From positions 112,125 to 133,859 of the forward strand of contig NW_014040418.1 of the NCBI RefSeq assembly GCF_001186125.1: a stretch of 21,735 nucleotides of DNA. Reading direction: 5' to 3'. The stretch is from Sphaeroforma arctica JP610 (taxonomy: Eukaryota; Opisthokonta; Ichthyosporea; Ichthyophonida). The translations under genes were made by a program, and so were the position numbers. The notes beneath the pieces were generated by a model. It worked only from the letters and a program-made list of their open reading frames with translations. It did not search any database and was not told where the DNA came from. Shown one piece after another: positions 9,425 to 19,285 of this stretch; position 1 is the first letter of the stretch, and each line of letters opens with the position of its first letter.

Positions 9425-11061
9425 TGCGATAGAATGCAGCTTTAGAAGAACTTTATTCATGCAATACAAAAGAATATGGTCTTATATATTTACAAGCCAT
9501 CGTTCGACGCAAACCAGTATGTTTAAGTTCCAAAAAGTGTCTAAAACTCCCTGTTGCCAAGAAAATTCGTAGCACGATACCATAGGCAAACATTGTGTGA
9601 TCCGATGTTCGTCAAACACAGGCATCTAACATAAATTTTAGATCCGTTGTACACCCCATGATATGTGCTATTTCTGCTGAATAGTAAGCAATAGTTAGAC
9701 CTCGTCTTTCCCAAGATAACGTGACACAGGGCCATACTGACAACTATAGTTGTAGGTTGTTTAATCGTTCATTTATAAGTTGTCAACTGCCTCTCTGTTT
9801 ACTCTCCAGAGAGCGCTAGATTGTGTACTAACGTTTCAGAACGTCAACTCAGCTGTATTCACCAGAGAACTGTACACATTACACGTATTCACCAGATAAC
9901 TGTACACACTACACGTATTCATCAGAGAACTGTACACATGACACGTATTCACCAGAGAACTGTACACATTACACGTATTCATCATAGAACTGTACACATT
10001 ACACGTATTCACCAGAGAACTGTACACATTGCACGTATTCATCAGAGAACTGTACACACTAGTCACACGTAAAACCAGTATTTACAATTGAATAAAATAA
10101 ATAAATACATGTTTATCCCAGCAATCGGTATGGTCAAGGCTCACGAGACCTAAATATGGTCCTCATTTAGTCGATTATTTGTTTTGGCGGGCAAATGTTT
10201 TTTTAGCAACAGGTACCACATAATCCACCGGTGTTTAGGTCTCTTGAATCCTCCAGTCATGACGCATGAGTCACCAGAGCAGCGGCCAGCGCGAGTGTCT
10301 GCATCACTCTGCATATGTATTTAAAAATAATAATAAATAGATCAATATTAAACACACCCGACGCATCTCATGCAATAAACGTGTCACTCTCGTGTGATGC
10401 CAATGAGTACATATAGGTCGCAATGGCTCCCGTGTAAATCATTCCACGCCCTTGTCGCTCGCTGTGCATATCGTGTGCTTTATACATTTCGGGTGGTTCT
10501 ATGCATCTCTAAGTGTCTTTGTTCTCGTTATACTAAACGTGTTCTCGTATGTAGGTGTATGTCGCGTGTGATTGTCGTGTAACCCTTCTTCAGGACATGC
10601 AATGGTTTCCGCAGAAACCCTGACCCAGAGGGCCGTGTTTCTATACGCGTGTATTGTTTGAGAAATGATATATGTTCTATATCTACGGGGTTTGGCGACA
10701 CTACTACTTTGAACGTCCATATCGTGCGCTATTCAAATATACGGTACGTCTGCTGAGTGTATTTATACGCAATTTTATCCAACGTGATTGCGTTGAATTG
10801 CAACGTTATGGAACAGCGAGAAAATCCTTCAAAATCATGCATCTTCAGGCCTGGGTTCCAGTCTCTATCCCTTGAAGACTTTTAGAATCAAAATGTGTAG
10901 TGTGTAGAACCCACCGTTGAGCATGTATATCACACTCAGCTATTTTAAATACTAGAGGAACATAAAGCACCTTCGCAGTGTGTACACAATCGCAAAATAA
11001 AATATATTCAAAAGCAAGTAAACGACAATTGACGTATCTATCATATGCTATATCTATCTAT
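9425..11061. other. Spacer between the two divergent first exons
   Basis: Both genes start outward from this 1.6-kb stretch, so it should hold both promoters. I see no clear TATA box or shared promoter block, and no convincing arm-to-arm homology. It holds the 30-bp minisatellite (9854-10063), a small hairpin just before it (CTCTCTG/CAGAGAG, about 9791-9813), and a 10-bp inverted repeat GAGACCTAAA / TTTAGGTCTC about 90 bp apart (about 10145 and 10234). Open frames here are short and look like chance. Confidence 0.5.
9854..10063. repeat. Minisatellite, 7 units of 30 bp
   Basis: Seven head-to-tail units start at 9854, 9884, 9914, 9944, 9974, 10004 and 10034. The shared core is GTATTCACCAGAGAACTGTA followed by CACATTACAC. 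CACC/CATC and GAGA/GATA/TAGA variants alternate between units. Because 30 is a multiple of 3, both strands show open frames with a ten-residue period (TRIHQRTVHI on plus), which is a by-product of the repeat rather than a gene. Confidence 0.95.
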
Positions 11062-11160
11062 ATGGCCTCAATACACGCAGCTTGCCGCAATGGCGATGTT
11101 GTAGTGGTACTGGAGCTTCTCAAGAAAGGCATCGATGTCAACTCAGAGTATTCTTCTGAA
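11062..11160 (+). CDS. Copy R first exon: start codon and first ankyrin repeat
   Basis: The ATG at 11062 starts MASIHAACRNGDVVVVLELL, then KKGIDVNSEYSSE. It has 33 codons, ends in phase 0 and has a GTGTGT donor at 11161. It parallels the first exon of copy L in start, length and donor. Confidence 0.8.
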
Positions 11161-11764
11161 GTGTGTTCGCGTGTGTGTGGAAAAGCTATCACCATGTTGC
11201 AATATTGGCTTTTGTCACGATATATTACAGTGTTTATATGGGGGTACTCGACAGATACATTGCCGTGCTGCCATTTACTATTCGATACGCAAAAATACCA
11301 TCTCTTTCTGTATAGTAGTATACATACTATCTCCTTTATAATAGCATCCAATCTCAAATCTATAATTTCAGACTAACTTACATATATCGAATTGTGGTGT
11401 GGCGTGCAAGCTACACTTTGAAAGTAGAACACATTTCGAGATGAGCTGAGGAATAGTTGATGATAGTCCAGGACCTTGTTTCTGAATTATATATCAGAGA
11501 TACCAACGATATTAGCGAACGTACTACGCCAACATTAGGTGTCCATTTTCGACTGGTTGCGTGGTGGCATTTTAACTCCCTCCTATTTGTTGAAATCTTC
11601 TATTGAACTGGTATAAGGAACATCATTGTGTGCGGGTTTAAACATCGTCATTGAAGCTTAGAAGCTGATTGGTGCCCCGATAAGCAACTTGGTCGATGCC
11701 GACTTTAGTATTAGGCTTTCATCTCTTTGCTCTTCAATTTAGTTGCTGTCAATCCCACAGCTTG

Positions 11765-11827
11765 AAGTCAGATTAAGCGATTAAAATGTGCAGGTGTTCT
11801 CTGTCCTTGAGGGGTTCTTATTTATTT
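11765..11827 (+). repeat. 63-bp direct repeat, copy 1
   Basis: Identical, base for base by eye, to 12010-12072. It starts AAGTCAGATTAAGCG and ends TTCTTATTTATTT. Here it is followed by TCTAG, which together look like the 3' end of an intron with a pyrimidine-rich tract. Confidence 0.95.
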
Positions 11828-11832
11828 TCTAG

Positions 11833-11937
11833 CATAAGTTGAGGGCTATCTACTGGAGGTTGTTATTACCAACCGTAGCACACAAACCCGTTGTGGTGGC
11901 TTTAGCCCCAATTCATGGGGCCAATAATCGGAAAGTG
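11833..11937 (+). CDS. Possible degenerate ankyrin exon
   Basis: This is a 35-codon phase-0 open stretch between TTTATTTTCTAG and a GTAAAT donor. The second half (AHKPVVVALAPIHGANNRK) resembles the GHEPVVRLLLDNGADIEA of the tandem exons. The first half lacks a TPLH motif. It could be a diverged repeat exon joined through a 55-bp intron to the 15-nt piece at 11993-12007, or chance similarity. Confidence 0.35.
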
Positions 11938-11992
11938 GTAAATATAACGTCCTGGGCAATTTGTACCTATGGCAGTGCAAGAAACGTCCCAG

Positions 11993-12130
11993 GGGGGATC
12001 GGTGAAGGTAAGTCAGATTAAGCGATTAAAATGTGCAGGTGTTCTCTGTCCTTGAGGGGTTCTTATTTATTTGGTGAAGGTCGTACAGTTGCTGCTCGAC
12101 TGGAAAACAGACATCGAAGCCTGTTGTAAG
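11993..12130 (+). CDS. Copy R ankyrin exon 2, split by a candidate new intron
   Basis: Coding pieces are 11993-12007 (GGSVK) and 12080-12130 (VVQLLLDWKTDIEACCK), followed by a GTATGT donor. They join in frame if 12008-12079 is removed. The second half aligns with exon 2 of copy L (FVQLLLDWDAEIEATAA). Upstream, the same frame reads VPMAVQETSQ, which weakly matches YPLHAACSSQ of copy L, but no AG acceptor lies in front of it; only a late CCCAG at 11989-11992 is available. The exon is probably damaged at its 5' side. Confidence 0.5.
12008..12079 (+). other. Candidate recently gained 72-nt intron
   Basis: It starts GTAAGT and ends GGTGAAG, splits no codon (GTG AAG / GTC GTA), and has a pyrimidine-rich stretch near the end. 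Its body (12010-12072) is an exact copy of 11765-11827. The 9-bp sequence GGTGAAGGT stands on both sides (12001-12009 and 12073-12081), as after a staggered cut filled by copied DNA. Copy L has no such interruption in the equivalent exon. Confidence 0.65.
12010..12072 (+). repeat. 63-bp direct repeat, copy 2
   Basis: An exact copy of 11765-11827 in the same orientation, about 245 bp downstream. It forms the body of the candidate intron 12008-12079. The perfect match, against visible divergence everywhere else in the window, means a recent event. Confidence 0.95.
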
Positions 12131-12356
12131 GTATGTCAATTTGGGATGTACATACTCTATTATTATGTTTAGGTTGTAAGGCGGCAATATATGTTATTCT
12201 GAAATGTATCTACTCTATTAGTATTACATTAGTATGTTTAGGTTGTATGGTGGTAATGCATGTTATACTGAGATGTACGTACTCTATTAGTATTATATTA
12301 ATGCTTTATTAATACTTTTAGGTTGTAAAATAGCAAAATATATTATTCTGGTATAT
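12123..12356 (+). repeat. Tandem repeat built from an exon-intron junction
   Basis: Units start at 12123, 12173, 12242 and 12322, each with GTTGTA(A/T), and are about 50, 69, 80 and 35 bp long. Shared blocks are ATGTA(C/T)(A/G/C)TACTCTATTA and ATGTTTAG or CTTTTAG at the unit end. The first unit contains the last exon codons and the working donor (TTGTAAG/GTATGT). Later units repeat the exon-like start but lack GT, so only the first donor looks usable. Confidence 0.75.
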
Positions 12357-12891
12357 AAATATCAACGAGTATAATTGGTATTTAGTAGTATATGTGCTCA
12401 ATGTGATAAGTATACAGAACTACATGCACTGTGGGAGCTAAATTGCACTATACTGTGAGTAACATTGTCACGGAATGGCGAGTCAGATGCTTTGGCATGT
12501 GATTTTACCCTGTCAGTTGTGTATTTTTCCAATTAAACCACCGTAACATTATCTTTAGAAAGTAATTACTATCGACGACTACATATTATAATCTTAAACG
12601 GCATCCCTCATCCGCATTTGTTCCCTCTATGTAACCGCTGCTCACTATATTTTGAGAATACATAAGTTCGTGTCGTTCTCCGGCAAACTATTGGTCATGC
12701 GCAGCGATATCCCATCTTACTGCGGTAAACCGCTACAGATGATTTCGAGCATGTGTACACAAGCATCTTTGCGGGTTTACTGCATCTAGCTGGATGTACA
12801 TTTGTGCGCCTTTGTTCGTGATTTATACCAGACGGAAGTGTTGTTGACAGGAATATAATGGCTTATAATGGTTGTGACGCCGTACATTCAG

Positions 12892-12990
12892 GGGCACTGT
12901 ACTCCCTTCCACTACGCTAGCTTCTACGGACATGAACCCGTTGTCAGACTACTGCTTGACAATGGCGCTGATATGAAGGCGAGAAATGAT
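12892..12990 (+). CDS. Copy R ankyrin exon 3 (first of tandem pair)
   Basis: A 33-codon phase-0 exon between CATTCAG and GTGAGT. It reads GHCTPFHYASFYGHEPVVRL, then LLDNGADMKARND, a complete ankyrin repeat (TPxH, GH.PVV.LLL, NGAD). Confidence 0.8.
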
Positions 12991-13607
12991 GTGAGTAAAA
13001 TACTTGGTCGTATATGGTGGCGCTGTCTTATGTAGTGTTTGGTGCACAAATTGTTGTCCGGTTTTCTTGTGCGCCACACTTATGGGTTCTTTGTTGGAGG
13101 TATCCGTGAGCAGAGGATAACTTGGTTGGTTCCTGGACAGACATTGAGCTTCATAAATTGCTGGTCTCAACGTGATATATTCTTCAGAGCTCTCATCGCC
13201 TGTGTGATGACTTGAGTATTTTTTTGGGACTGTGCCGATTGCCACTGCGAATGTCGAACATTTCAAGCTTCATATCATATTTCTGCTGTGGCATGTTATC
13301 TCTTTCCCTGTCGGTCGTGTAGTTTTCCAATCAAACCTCCTTAACAATATTTAAAAAAAATATTACCATTGACATGCTTGAATAATCTTCACTGGCGTCT
13401 CTAATACGAATATGCTCACAAGTCTCGAACTTCTACCTTTCACCGGGAAACTACTATAGATGATATCGAGCATGTGTATAGTATCTTTGCCCTTTGTCCG
13501 CGTCTGGCTGGATGTACATTTGTAAGCCCTTGCTCAGGATTTGTACCGGACGAACTTTTGTAGACAGGAATATTCTGGCTTACGTGGTTCTAATCACGTA
13601 CATTCAG

Positions 13608-13706
13608 CGAGGCCGTATTCCACTCCACAACGCTTGCATATCCGGGCACGAACCCGTTGTCAGACTACTGCTCGACAATGGCACTGATATAGAGGCGAGA
13701 GATGAT
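13608..13706 (+). CDS. Copy R ankyrin exon 4 (second of tandem pair)
   Basis: A 33-codon phase-0 exon between CATTCAG and GTGAGT. It reads RGRIPLHNACISGHEPVVRL, then LLDNGTDIEARDD. It is the duplicate of exon 3: the second helix is nearly identical while the first helix has changed. That would alter the binding surface, since ankyrin specificity resides largely in the beta-turn and first helix. Confidence 0.8.
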
Positions 13707-14310
13707 GTGAGTAAACTACGTTGTCGTATATTGTGGCGCTGTGTTGTAGAGTGTTTGGTGCACAAATTGTTAAAACCACACTTAATGGTTAAGTTGTTGA
13801 AAGTATACGTACACAGAAGCGAGCATGATTGTTCCCTGAATACACACTGAGCTTCATAAATTGTTGGACTAAACAGAAATGGTCTTAACAGCACTCCTGT
13901 ACGATGGTTTGTGTGTTTTGCTGGGGATGTGTTGATCGCCTCTGGGAATGTCGAACACTACTTAGCTTCATATCATATTCAGTTCATTTTGACACTCGTC
14001 CGTACATGTGTGTTTCCTATTAATTTTTGAACGATATGTGGCTACAATAAGCCCGTTAGTCCAGAACTAGACTAAAAGGCGATCTGTTGTTATGTTATAA
14101 TCTCAATATCTTCACAACATTATCGCCAGGTACTGGGTCTGGTATACGTTTCGACTCTGTTTGATTGCTGATTGATACTTGATGCAAAAGTGAGCTTGCC
14201 ACTTGCCCGTTTGTATTATATATATGACGTATGCAAATCTTTGCAGCATCACAGGTACGTTTACGCTGAGGTTAACTTGCATGACTATGCCAAAATGTGC
14301 CATGGGACAG

Positions 14311-14334
14311 GTATATATATATATATATATATAT
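14311..14334. repeat. (TA)n microsatellite
   Basis: About 12 TA units in the intron just upstream of the ankyrin exon at 14405. Confidence 0.95.
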
Positions 14335-14404
14335 GTCCTAAATAGTTTCATTCGAGATGAGTGACGCCGATACGTTTATTTGGGTTTGTATCTTCGGCTT
14401 CCAG

Positions 14405-14509
14405 AATGGAGACGCTCCACTTCACGTTAACTGTTACAAAAACTACGCAAACGCTGGGATCTTGAAACTACTGCTTGGTAACGGTGCCAATATTGAGGCA
14501 CAAAACTTG
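14405..14509 (+). CDS. Copy R ankyrin exon 5
   Basis: A 35-codon phase-0 exon between TTCCAG and GTAAGC. It reads NGDAPLHVNCYKNYANAGIL, then KLLLGNGANIEAQNL. It is the counterpart of copy L 7545-7441. The intron that follows (14510-15729, 1.2 kb) holds nothing I recognise. Confidence 0.8.
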
Positions 14510-15729
14510 GTAAGCCGCAAAACCCGCAGCGAGAGTGGTTGTTATCGAACTTTATCTATCATGCTATGTGGTGATTAGACGTAGAGTATGCTAAAGGCGC
14601 GGCCGACAAACACGTCCGTGTTGCATACATGTGCTTTGCGGGGTCATATATTTGTAATTTGTGTGTGAAGTCGTCAATCTGCTGATGCCGGTCTTCAGTT
14701 TGGCTGGTGTATAGTTTTTATATCTACGTGTAAATATAGATAGCAACACGTTGCCGAATAAAGGGTTATAGACGCGAAAGTTAAATATGCGTCAGAAAAT
14801 TCAGTCGCTCTGTGGGCTATGCATTCACTATAGATACAACTGACACTGCAGTGGATGACGCGCAAGTACTTAAAGGTGATCGATCGCTGTCTCAAGATTT
14901 ACGAGTCACTGTACGCGGGTGGTAGTCTTAGATCACGTGGGTGTGGCGAATTTGCACTGGTTCTAATTGACCGCAAACATCTATTACTCACAGTGTGATG
15001 CCGATATATATATGTGTACATGACAAGACGACACACAATACTCCTACGTGTGCAACTATCATGAGTACTGGCAGCTATTTTGATCGTTTAATTGCAACTG
15101 TGAAAAAAACTCATGCTTGTATGAACTATATGGTTCCAAATCATTCGCAAGCCTTGTACTGATATAGTCACCGCTACGGTCGCATAAACTGACGATTTTT
15201 GTGCAGCTCATAATGCTCATGCTTTGCTTTGGGATGTATTCGACTCAGTAATTGAGTTCTCGTGATACTAGCGATGAAAGATGTGTATATTGCTGAAATG
15301 ATTGGTATTCAACAAAAAGTAGAACTAATGACCTGAACCTAAACAGGTGGAAATATTTAACATGTGGCTTATTGATGGACTATTAGTATGTGTAGTGGTA
15401 CTTTGATTCTCCGCTTTGGTATGTTAGATTTCGGCAAAAGCGAAATAAAATATTTACAGTCTTGGCTGTGGTTCATACTTACGACAATGTGCCGTTTCAG
15501 TTTAACGGCTGCTATATAGAGTCTTATCGTCTCGAAAACGACACGTCAGTAGGGTACGATTGTGTATTCGCACCCAAGAGCAAGACGAGAGCTGGATAGT
15601 ATAAAAAAACGTCAAAAAGATTCTCTGTAGAAAGCCTATCATAGGTCTGTTTCTAACGAGGATAGGGTGATGTTCTTGGTCCGAGTGATGTTGGATATTC
15701 GTGACATGGTTTTGCATCGCACTCTGTAG

Positions 15730-15828
15730 CAAAAGAAGACACCACTTCACATTGCCTGCTGCAAAGGATTAGGATACGCTGTGCAAATGCTGGTTGAAAG
15801 TGGGGTTGGCACACAGGCAAAAACAGCG
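15730..15828 (+). CDS. Copy R ankyrin exon 6
   Basis: A 33-codon phase-0 exon between CTCTGTAG and GTGAGT. It reads QKKTPLHIACCKGLGYAVQM, then LVESGVGTQAKTA. It is the counterpart of copy L 6150-6051. The intron 15829-16400 holds no recognisable feature. Confidence 0.8.
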
Positions 15829-16400
15829 GTGAGTGGTCTAGTTTGGCCCTTCGTAGGTGATCTCGTTCTAAATTTTACGATGAATCGGTTTTTTCCCTTT
15901 TATTGTTTCTATGCTTCTGCCCAGGGTTGGAGGACATTCTTTAATAGCGACAAAACATTTGTCGCCTATTCTATGCCTTGTTCTTGAAATACGAAAACGT
16001 CATTACGCATGTATATCCATTTGTTTGGGTACTTTATAATGTACAACAAACAAGGCTTCGCTCCTACAAAACGTATAGCCTGATGAGACTGGATGTTATT
16101 TTTAGTTGTCTGCAATATTGTAGTATGGTGCGAGTTACCCTGGGAAACACTATAGTAGTGCGAAAGCGGACAAAATCCAGTTCTCCCAGGTGATCTGAAG
16201 GGTTATGAAGGTTTATAACATATTGGACAATGAGTCGTTATGGTTTTCTTATAGCTTAGAAGCTTTCGTGTAGAACCGAGATATAGTATAAAACTTTTTG
16301 GGGTTTTGCCATAGCTGATCTGAGCTATAGGCTTCCAGCTTAGCGTTTTTGGGCAAGACTTGACATTTTTGTCTGGCATCCGTTTTCGATGTGAGTGTAG

Positions 16401-16478
16401 AATGGGAAGACTCCAATGCAAATGTGCCCCAGCGATGAAGTCAAGACGCGTCTACGGAGAGCAATAGAAGAAAGAAGG
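16401..16478 (+). CDS. Copy R ankyrin exon 7, C-terminal cap
   Basis: A 26-codon phase-0 exon between GAGTGTAG and GTATGA. It reads NGKTPMQMCPSDEVKTRLRR and then AIEERR. Length, phase and end (AIEERR / AIEEKK) equal copy L 5687-5610. Confidence 0.75.
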
Positions 16479-16731
16479 GTATGAGATATTCAAGTGTTTT
16501 CATATTTCTCAGTATAGTTTGGCCTGAGAATAGTAAGCATCGTGGCCGTTGTTGTTGTCAAGCAGATGGTCAAGATTGTGCTTCAGTGAAAAAGAAAGAA
16601 GTACATGTGTTCGTCTAGCGTACAATCTCTACAGGCTATGCACTCAATATACTCGCGCGTACATTCGCATATTTTTAAAGCAGTACCTGGTGACTGTTTC
16701 GAGGTTTGCAGACTGCATTCGAGTCGCGCGG

Positions 16732-17532
16732 ATGGACAGCATCGCACTGACAACGCCGGAGTTCAAGCTAGCCATTCCAGCAAGCGACCCAACCGGTAAC
16801 AAGGAATTCCTTGCCTACATCGTTGATGCAGATGCGTGCTATAAGCACATTTTGCAAGTACGACAAATACGGGAACCAGTCATTAAATTGGTGATGGAGT
16901 GCTGCGCCGTATTGCGCGATGTACAGATAGGTGCAGAGGCTGGGGGTGAGCGAGATTATCTCAAAAGGGCCGAGGCAGCGCTAGCGACTTTTGACACTTT
17001 GCAATCACAAATTCGTAGTGGGAAGGAAATAGTGCCTGACGTTATCTCTGAGCGCAATTGTATGCGACAGCGTTGTCTTGCTCTGATTGAGAATACACTA
17101 CAAAATCGCTCAAACGATCCTCGACCAGAGATCGGTGTGCGTGCAGCTGAGGCACTCAGCAAACTACGCACACGGCCACCTGTACCGAATTCGGAGTCAT
17201 CGTATGTAAACGACGACGAAGATTTTCACAGGCTATGCAAGGACGCATGCATCGCAGCGGAGACCTTTGCCGCTGGCCTTGGCCATAACACCTCTCAAAA
17301 AAAGACGTGTGACATGGTCGCAGACAATGCGCGTGAAACGATTCCGAGAATGCTGTTGCGAGGGCATGAGTCTGAGTCTGCCGACAAGATAACTAAATGG
17401 AGGTGTCTTGAGCAGTGCTTTGCTGGTCTCGCGGAAGAATTGGCATTTCAAAGGGATAGCGCAGAAAATGTGACCAAGGCTTCCTTACTATTCGGAATTT
17501 GTGTCAGACTAGAGACGGCTTTGGATGCTCTG
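16732..17532 (+). CDS. Copy R helical linker exon
   Basis: A long open frame runs to a TGA at 17569-17571. The stretch from the ATG at 16732 (MDSIALTTPEFKL) onward aligns with copy L and is the conserved coding part. The open frame reaches back to 16549, but that part has no match in copy L. The protein is mostly alpha-helical by eye: IREPVIKLVMECCAVLRDV, RAEAALATFDTLQSQI, DFHRLCKDACIAAETFAAG. I know no family for it. A donor GTGAGG at 17533 would end the exon in phase 0 and skip the TGA. The acceptor is unclear: the site aligned with copy L (ATTCGAG) would be out of phase by one, and GTTTGCAG at 16711 by two. A separate start at 16732 is possible. Confidence 0.65.
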
Positions 17533-17602
17533 GTGAGGTATTGCGACCAAACCATACCAATTCCTTGTTGAACGACGCACCTTGTTGTGTGCTGGGTTGA
17601 AG

Positions 17603-18328
17603 GTTCCGGATGTAATGGAGATGGAAAAACTGCGAGCAGAATGTACAAACAATACGCGTGTGCGAAAGCGATGGGATGCGCAAATTGTGCTGGCAGGAAA
17701 CGAGATCGAGGAAGCAAGACTGCGCGAAGAGTTTGGTGTGTGGGAATCAAACACTCGGAGGCGAGATAAAGCTGTTGGTCAAGAAGTGGCTGCCTGGTTG
17801 CAGTTTGCAGATACACACTATCCCGAACTTCTGCAAAATGCCAACGTGCGAACAACCTTCACTGGAAAATACGAGCTGGAATGTGCGGCACAGGGGATGT
17901 TGCGTAGAGACGACAGTGCCGTTAACTATCAACTGGTGAGGTTGCTTTCAGACAAGAAGGGTCGGCCCGTGAGACTCGTCACCGACTTTGAGGGCAAGCA
18001 CGTGGTACTGAAGTCCTACAGCCTCACCACCAGCTCACACTTCTCGCACTTCATGAGGACGTGTAGTAAACTGGGTGCACTACGGGGAGTGATCAATATT
18101 GTGCCGGTCATTGGAGTGTTCACTGAGGATCAGTGGGGACACGTGCTCATGTACTACTACAGTGGCGGTGATCTTGCGGCATGGATAAATGGTCACCCAA
18201 AGAGAGATCCAAAGTTGTGTCTACGGATAGCGCACCAAGTTGTAGCTGCAGTCGAGAGCTTGCACACTCGGGATATTGTGCACTGCGACTTGAAGCCCGA
18301 GAACATATTCTTGACGTCGAAGTTAGAG
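17603..18328 (+). CDS. Copy R kinase-like exon
   Basis: The open frame extends from 17537; a 70-nt intron 17533-17602 (GTGAGG..TTGAAG) would join it in phase with the helical exon. A charged helical part of about 100 codons (KLRAECTNNTRVRKRWDAQI) is followed by the kinase fold. VRLVTDFEGKHVVLKSY carries the beta-3 Lys at 18011-18013, HVLMYYYSGGDLAAW is the hinge, and IVHCDLKPENIF is the catalytic loop with Asp at 18287-18289. HRD is HCD, and I see no glycine-rich loop. Activity is therefore doubtful, though the catalytic Asp, Lys and Asn of the loop are kept, unlike in copy L. The exon ends at a GTGAGC donor (18329) in phase 0; the intron 18329-18663 is 335 bp. Confidence 0.8.
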
Positions 18329-18663
18329 GTGAGCAATACGAAGCTCAAAGCCAGCTAGCAGCTAGTTCTTGTTCCTTTTTGGAGCCACATCTCGTTTGCA
18401 CGGTAGAGAAGTCCGCATATACTTTATGTAGGCTGATATGGTCTCCAGGGTCAATTATTATATATTTAGAAGTTTTCAATTATTCACGCTTTTATTGTAT
18501 CATATACATCCGATCTGTTCACCACAACGCATTCATCTTCACGAGATGCTTATCCAAGGATGCTGTAGCTAATATTGGCTGGTACCCCTAATTTCGCTAT
18601 TCACATCAACGCAGTGGTCAGAACAGCAGCTGTATTTACTATGCTCTGGATTTCTATGTACAG

Positions 18664-19285
18664 GCTGTGCTGGGTGACTTTGACGATGTGCGAGACGCAG
18701 ACTGTACTGTAACGACTGCAAGAGTGACGCGCAAATACGAAGCACCCGAGATACGTAGCGGATTGGTGAGCAGGTTTGACAAGAGTGCAGACGTATATTC
18801 ACTCGGCCTGGTGCTGAAAGGACTATTCAGTGGTGTGAGCGTGTCTGATACTTGTACGGCAGCGACTGGCACGGCAATCGCCACACTCGTTGCCCAAATG
18901 ACGAAAGAGAAACCAGCTGAGCGTCCAACACTGCCTGAAGTGACAGCTATGCCAATGTTTAATGAGTGCTCGGCTGTGTGGGATTTGCTGTGAAGCATAT
19001 ATTGCAGCGGAGAGTCTGGTGTTTCGCAATGGGCACGTGACATGCAACGGCTGTGTGAACGACTGGTTGCGATTTGACCTGACTTACTCGAGCTTCATCG
19101 CTCGGAATGCTGGACTACTTCCATGTTCAATGCAGATGAATGGTTGTGAGAAAGTGTGGGAACCGAAAGTATACGCCGCCCATGTTGAACAGAGTGTATT
19201 TGACGAAGCCATGTGCCTGGTAAATAAGCCAAAGGCACGCGAAGAGCTATTGATCGAACAAGAGCGTGAAGCTGCACAGGATTGA
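18664..19285 (+). CDS. Copy R kinase C-lobe and RING-like exon, with frame change
   Basis: After TATGTACAG the exon reads AVLGDFDDVRDAD (DFG position is DFD), KYEAPEI (APE) and KSADVYSLGLVL, then a final helix with KPAERPTLPEV, a typical kinase C-terminal motif. The kinase frame ends at TGA 18991-18993. The RING-like part is in another frame (18962-19285): RLCGICCEAY, RNGHVTCNGCVNDW, PCSMQMNGC. Copy L has both parts in one frame and 8 more bases between them, so copy R lost 8 nt near 18960-18980. A RING ligand is also gone: Phe (19022-19024) replaces the Cys before RNGH that copy L keeps. The frame stops at TGA 19283-19285 after EREAAQD. Confidence 0.75.

Larger units (their letters stand above)
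12480..14010 (+). repeat. Tandem duplication of an ankyrin exon with flanking introns
   Basis: About 12480-13280 and 13281-14010 match along introns and exon. Shared landmarks: TTTTCCAAT(T/C)AAACC, GGCTGGATGTACATTTGT, CGTACATTCAG acceptor, GAACCCGTTGTCAGACTACT in the exon, GTGAGTAAA donor, GTTTGGTGCACAAATTGTT, GAGCTTCATAAATTG. The end of unit 2 shows the start of the same series again. The left arm lacks both exons. Confidence 0.85.

Noticed and set aside
9821-10072. Open frames on both strands with ten-residue repeats
   Set aside because: They arise from the 30-bp minisatellite, whose period is a multiple of three; no start context, splice signals or family match.
10144-10243. 10-bp inverted repeat (GAGACCTAAA / TTTAGGTCTC) that could be ends of a small element
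   Set aside because: No flanking duplication and weak extension beyond 10 bp; may be chance in AT-rich spacer.
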